Shown here: positions 61,215 to 64,000 of the stretch, one piece after another
How the letters are laid out: each line of letters opens with the position of its first letter
Numbering within the stretch: position 1 is the stretch's first letter
Assembly: GCF_000763885.1 (NCBI RefSeq)
Contig: NZ_JRKO01000021.1
Span: forward strand, 24,475 to 88,474
From: Paracoccus versutus
GTDB lineage: Bacteria; Pseudomonadota; Alphaproteobacteria; Rhodobacterales; Rhodobacteraceae
DNA length: 64,000 nt
Direction: 5' to 3'
The notes under the pieces: generated by a model
What the model saw: only the letters and a program-made list of their open reading frames with translations
Told to the model about the DNA's origin: nothing
Databases searched by the model: none
Program-made: the position numbers and the translations under genes

Positions 61215-61242
61215 GGCGGGCCTCGAAAGGGTCCGCCTTTTT
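61215..61242 (+). terminator. Terminator after znuA
   Basis: GGCGGGCC (61215-61222) pairs with GGTCCGCC (61230-61237) with one G-U pair, followed by TTTTT. It lies 31 bp past the znuA stop. Confidence 0.75.
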
Positions 61243-61291
61243 CGTTGCAAATCGGCAGGTTATGGGAAACACAATTCCCGACTATTTTCCT

Positions 61292-61320
61292 TTGACATCC
61301 CTTAGGAAATTTGTCAGGTT
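61292..61320 (+). promoter_or_regulatory. Candidate hemP promoter
   Basis: A consensus -35 TTGACA (61292-61297) followed after 17 bp by a weak -10 (CAGGTT). Inverted sequences (TTTCC/GGAAA, and TGACA/TGTCA) overlap it and could be an iron-regulator site, but no known Fur, Irr or RirA box is matched convincingly. Confidence 0.35.
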
Positions 61321-61352
61321 ACGATCACCGCGACAGAAACGAGGAACTGGAC

Positions 61353-61529
61353 ATGACCGCGACCCGCCCCGCCGAATTCACGCGTCCCGGCGTGACCGCC
61401 CTGCAACGACTTCCCGAATATGACGCCGAATTGCTGACCGCCGGTGGCAATCAGGCGCTGATCGTGCTGGGCGACCAGGTGTACAACCTGCGCATCACCC
61501 GCGCCGGCAAGCTGATCCTGACCAAGTAA
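61353..61529 (+). CDS. hemP: Hemin uptake protein HemP
   Basis: A 58-residue protein. The conserved C-terminal half GGNQALIVLGDQVYNLRITR followed by AGKLILTK is the HemP signature. HemP is small and binds regulatory DNA or assists hemin-uptake gene expression in some bacteria; the exact role here is unknown. GAGG is 8 nt upstream of ATG 61353. It is isolated: no TonB-dependent haem receptor or hmu operon is adjacent. Confidence 0.88.
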   Translation: MTATRPAEFTRPGVTALQRLPEYDAELLTAGGNQALIVLGDQVYNLRITRAGKLILTK

Positions 61530-61675
61530 GCCGCACCCGAGGGACCGGCCCCTGCAGGCGGGCCTTCTCTCCGCATTCCGCGATGCAGCGGGCCGTGATC
61601 GGCCCGGCGTTCCGCAATGCTGCATGATGCAAGCCGGCGCGACCAACCGCACCGGCCATTCCCAAGACGGCGCGA

Positions 61676-63220
61676 TCAGCCGCGCCGCGGGCCTCTTCCC
61701 TCTGGTCGCGCTCCCTTTCCGGGGGCGCGACTGGTTTTGGGGGCACCGGGTTTCGCACCAGGTTTCGCGCCGGGCTTGCCGGTCTGGAACGCGCGGGCGG
61801 GCTTGCCCTGGCCCTTGGGCTTGAAGCCCGCCTCGCCGTGCGGCTTGAAGCTGCGCTCGCCCTCGGCGGCTTTCGCGCCGCCCTTGAAACCGGGCTGACC
61901 ACCGCGCGGACCCTTGCCGAAGGGCTTGGCATCGCGCGCGGGCTTGCCTTCGCCCTCCGGGCGGCGGGCAAAGGGCTTGCGCTCGCCATCCTCGCGCTTG
62001 GCGAAGGGCTTGCGGCCTCCGTCCTCGCGCTTGGCAAAGGGCCGCGCGCCATCCTCGCGCCGGGCGAAGGGCTTGCGTTCACCATCCTCACGGCGGACAA
62101 AGGGCTTACGCTCGCCATCCTCGCGGCGGACAAAGGGCTTACGCTCGCCATCCTCGCGTGGCTTGCGCGGGCGGGCGTCACCCTCGGCCCGCTTGGCGAA
62201 AGGCTTGCGCTCACCGTCTTCACGGCGCGCAAAGGGCTTGCGTTCCCCATCCTCGCGTGGCTTGCGCGGGCGGGCGTCGCCCTCGGCGCGCTTGGCGAAA
62301 GGCTTGCGCTCACCGTCTTCACGACGGGCAAAGGGCTTGCGTTCCCCATCCTCGCGGCGGGCAAAGGGCCTGCGCTCGCCATCCTCGCGCGGCTTGCGCG
62401 GGCGGTCATCGCCCTCGGCCGCGCCGCGTTCGCGGAAGCTGCGCGGCTTTTCCTCGGCCTCGCCGGTCAAGAGCCCGCCCAGCTGGTCGCGCAGCACCTT
62501 GCGCTTGACCTCGCGCACCTCGTTTTCCTCCAGCCCGGTCAGCTTGAACGGGCCATAGCCGATGCGGATCAGCCGATTCACGATCAGCCCGACATGGGCC
62601 ATGGCACGGCGGATCTCGCGGTTGCGGCCCTCGCGGATGCCGACGGTCAGCCAGGCATTGGCGCCCTGCTGGCTGTCCAGGCTGATCTCCATCGGCGCGA
62701 ATTCCTCGCCCTCGATGGTGACGCCGCGGCGCAGCGGCGCAAAGGTCAGGTCGTTCGGCTGGCCGTTCACCCGCACGCGATAGCGGCGCAGCCAGCCGGT
62801 GGTCGGCAGCTCCAGCCGGCGCTTCAACTCGCCGTCATTGGTCAGCAGCAGCAACCCTTCGGAATTCAGGTCCAGCCGCCCCACGGTCATCACCCGCGGC
62901 AGGTCGCGCGGCAGGGCGTCGAACACCGTCTGCCGCCCCTTTTCGTCCGAGGCCGAGGTCACCAGGCCGATGGGCTTGTAGTAAAGCCACAGCCGCGTCT
63001 CCTGCGGCTCTTCCAGCGGCTTGCCGTCGACGCGGATCCTGTCCGAGGGCATCACGTCCAGCGCCGGGCTGTCGATCTTTTGCCCGTTCACCGTCACGCG
63101 GCCTTCCAGGATCATCCGCTCGGCCTCGCGGCGAGAGGCGGCGCCGGCGCGCGCCATCACCTTGGCGATGCGCTCTGCCTTGGCGGCGGGTTTCGGGGCG
63201 GATTCGGGCGTGTCGGTCAT
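61676..63220 (-). CDS. rluB: Pseudouridine synthase RluB-type with repeat-rich basic tail
   Basis: A 514-residue protein. An S4 RNA-binding domain (AKVMARAGAASRREAERMIL and VTVNGQKI) precedes the catalytic domain with VMTVGRLDLNSEGLLLLTND (catalytic Asp in GRLD) and IREGRNREIRRAMAHVG. It isomerises a uridine in 23S rRNA. After residue about 260 a highly charged tail repeats REDGERKPFAR-type units eleven times, then a Gly/Lys/Arg-rich end. ATG 63220 has AGGAGA about 6 nt upstream. It is divergent from tadA. The tail is much longer than in E. coli RluB. Confidence 0.93.
   Translation of the reverse strand: MTDTPESAPKPAAKAERIAKVMARAGAASRREAERMILEGRVTVNGQKIDSPALDVMPSDRIRVDGKPLEEPQETRLWLYYKPIGLVTSASDEKGRQTVFDALPRDLPRVMTVGRLDLNSEGLLLLTNDGELKRRLELPTTGWLRRYRVRVNGQPNDLTFAPLRRGVTIEGEEFAPMEISLDSQQGANAWLTVGIREGRNREIRRAMAHVGLIVNRLIRIGYGPFKLTGLEENEVREVKRKVLRDQLGGLLTGEAEEKPRSFRERGAAEGDDRPRKPREDGERRPFARREDGERKPFARREDGERKPFAKRAEGDARPRKPREDGERKPFARREDGERKPFAKRAEGDARPRKPREDGERKPFVRREDGERKPFVRREDGERKPFARREDGARPFAKREDGGRKPFAKREDGERKPFARRPEGEGKPARDAKPFGKGPRGGQPGFKGGAKAAEGERSFKPHGEAGFKPKGQGKPARAFQTGKPGAKPGAKPGAPKTSRAPGKGARPEGRGPRRG
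61950..62415 (-). repeat. About 11 tandem 33-bp-type repeats in the rluB tail
   Basis: Repeated in-frame units encode REDGERKPFAR variants, interrupted twice by RAEGDARPRKP. The units are near-identical at DNA level, which also creates long spurious open frames on the other strand. Confidence 0.8.
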
Positions 63221-63328
63221 GGCGATCTCCTGCGCATCTCTGCGGTGGCAAAGCGGTGCTTCTACGCTTAATGCCGCAGGATGGAAAGCAGTTCTTGCGC
63301 AAGCGACAGGCGCGGGCGAAAAGCGCGC

Positions 63329-63778
63329 ATGGATTTTGCCTCGCACATGCCCGCAGCCCTGGACCAAGCCCGCGCCGCCGCAAGGCGCGGCGAGGTGCCG
63401 GTGGGCGCGGTGCTGACCGGCGCCGACGGCCAGGTGCTGGCCCAGGCCGGCAACCGCACGCGCGAGCTGCGCGACCCCACCGCCCATGCCGAGATCCTGG
63501 CGATCCGCGCCGCCTGCGCCGCCCTGGGTTCGGAACGCCTGCCCGGCGCGCGGCTCTGGGTCACGCTCGAGCCCTGCCCGATGTGCGCCGCCGCCATCTC
63601 GGCCGCGCGGATCGCGGTGCTCTATTACGGCGCCGAGGATTCGCGCATGGGCGGCGTGCGCCATGGCGCGCGGGTCTTCGACCATCCGCAATGCCATCAC
63701 CGGCCAGAGATCATCGACGGCATTTCGGCAGAAGAATCGCGGCGACTGCTGCAAGACTTCTTTCGCGAACGTCGGTGA
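63329..63778 (+). CDS. tadA: tRNA-specific adenosine deaminase TadA
   Basis: A 149-residue zinc deaminase that makes inosine at the wobble position of tRNA-Arg(ACG). HAEILAI supplies the zinc-binding His and catalytic Glu, and LEPCPMCAAAISAARI the two zinc cysteines. The C-terminal QDFFRERR segment is typical. ATG 63329 (MDFASHMPAALDQAR) matches the family start; no strong Shine-Dalgarno is visible. It is divergent from rluB. Confidence 0.95.
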   Translation: MDFASHMPAALDQARAAARRGEVPVGAVLTGADGQVLAQAGNRTRELRDPTAHAEILAIRAACAALGSERLPGARLWVTLEPCPMCAAAISAARIAVLYYGAEDSRMGGVRHGARVFDHPQCHHRPEIIDGISAEESRRLLQDFFRERR

Positions 63779-63873
63779 GATGAGAAAAGCCGCGTCATGA
63801 AACCGTCGCGAAGGGTGCTTGCGCTGCACCGCAGCATGGATAGGATGCCCACCGGGCGAACATGGGGGGACTG

Positions 63874-64000
63874 ATGTTCCGAAAGATCTTGGTAGCGAAC
63901 CGTGGTGAGATAGCGATCCGCGTGATGCGGGCTGCGAACGAGTTGGGCAAGAAGACGGTCGCGGTCTATGCCGAGGAAGACAAGCTGAGCCTGCACCGCT
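63874..64000 (+). CDS. pyc: Pyruvate carboxylase, N-terminal fragment
   Basis: Only 42 codons are in the window; the gene runs off the right edge. [20 protein letters not shown] and the following [20 protein letters not shown] are the start of a biotin carboxylase domain; the EEDKLSLHR ending is typical of pyruvate carboxylase rather than acetyl-CoA carboxylase AccC. It would make oxaloacetate from pyruvate. GGGGGAC precedes the ATG by a few bases. Without the rest of the gene, propionyl- or methylcrotonyl-CoA carboxylase subunits are not fully excluded. Confidence 0.8.
   Translation, partial: MFRKILVANRGEIAIRVMRAANELGKKTVAVYAEEDKLSLHR

Noticed and set aside
61283..61320. Fur, Irr or RirA operator upstream of hemP
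   Set aside because: Inverted bits exist but spacing does not fit the known iron boxes I can recall; reported only as a candidate promoter.
61547..61564. Possible terminator after hemP (GGCCC/GGGCC)
   Set aside because: Only a 5-bp stem with a weak following T content; not convincing.
61838..63271. 477-codon plus-strand frame with regular GLAxxIL-type repeats opposite rluB
   Set aside because: The repeat pattern is the mirror image of the rluB tail repeats, not an independent repeat protein.

Overview
The window reads as about 64 kb of core chromosome from a GC-rich alphaproteobacterium of the Rhodobacterales, most likely Paracoccus or a close relative. The signs are adjacent ctrA and sciP (DUF1153), a dusB(nifR3)-ntrB-ntrC unit next to ntrYX whose regulators lack the sigma54 loop, GluQ-RS and TrmFO of alphaproteobacterial type, GANTC (CcrM-type) sites, and a GTTC-N7-GTTC alphaproteobacterial LexA site. 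The genus is an inference; no rRNA gene is present to confirm it. No prophage, insertion sequence or CRISPR array was seen.

Layout. 0-5.7 kb: an RmuC-like fragment, an FMN reductase, then rpoD, dnaG and a TetR regulator, all leftward except the reductase. 5.8-12.3 kb: small lipoprotein and lactate-dehydrogenase-type flavoenzyme, an acyltransferase, rplY, trmFO, gluQ, hisI and a NifU-like scaffold. 12.4-18.2 kb: leftward sciP, ctrA, ligA, recG and, past recG, an apparently unannotated 31-codon membrane peptide preceded by two overlapping LexA boxes. 18.4-28.2 kb: mnmA, sufE, a lipoprotein, a GNAT enzyme, rplU-rpmA, a CoA-transferase, tRNA-Val, a beta-hydroxyacid dehydrogenase, a penicillin-acylase-family hydrolase and a nucleoside hydrolase. 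28.2-37.1 kb: the leftward envelope/translation operon pyrH-frr-uppS-cdsA-dxr-rseP-bamA-skp. 37.1-52 kb: miaA, an AraC regulator, then leftward trkA-trkH-hfq-hflX, ntrYX and dusB-ntrB-ntrC. 52-58 kb: sdaA, then an exopolysaccharide-type set (lipoprotein, yjbH, yjbF, and a small secreted protein on the other strand). 58-61.5 kb: zinc uptake, zur-znuC-znuB divergent from znuA around paired Zur-like dyads, plus hemP. 61.7-64 kb: rluB with a repeat-rich tail, tadA, and the start of pyruvate carboxylase.

How the genes fit together. Three regulatory themes recur: cell cycle and replication (ctrA, sciP, dnaG-rpoD with a GANTC cluster, ligA-recG with SOS boxes), nitrogen control (ntrBC, ntrYX) and metal homeostasis (zur/znu, hemP, sufE and scaffold). 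Tightly packed operons with 1-4 bp stop/start overlaps (ATGA, GTGA, TGATG) are the rule.

The observations most worth following are the LexA-box/micropeptide unit at 12.46-12.64 kb, the seven-fold GANTC palindrome cluster between dnaG and rpoD, the 13-bp-period CTAG array that places stop codons in every frame between two convergent genes, and a dispersed inverted-repeat family in intergenic DNA.
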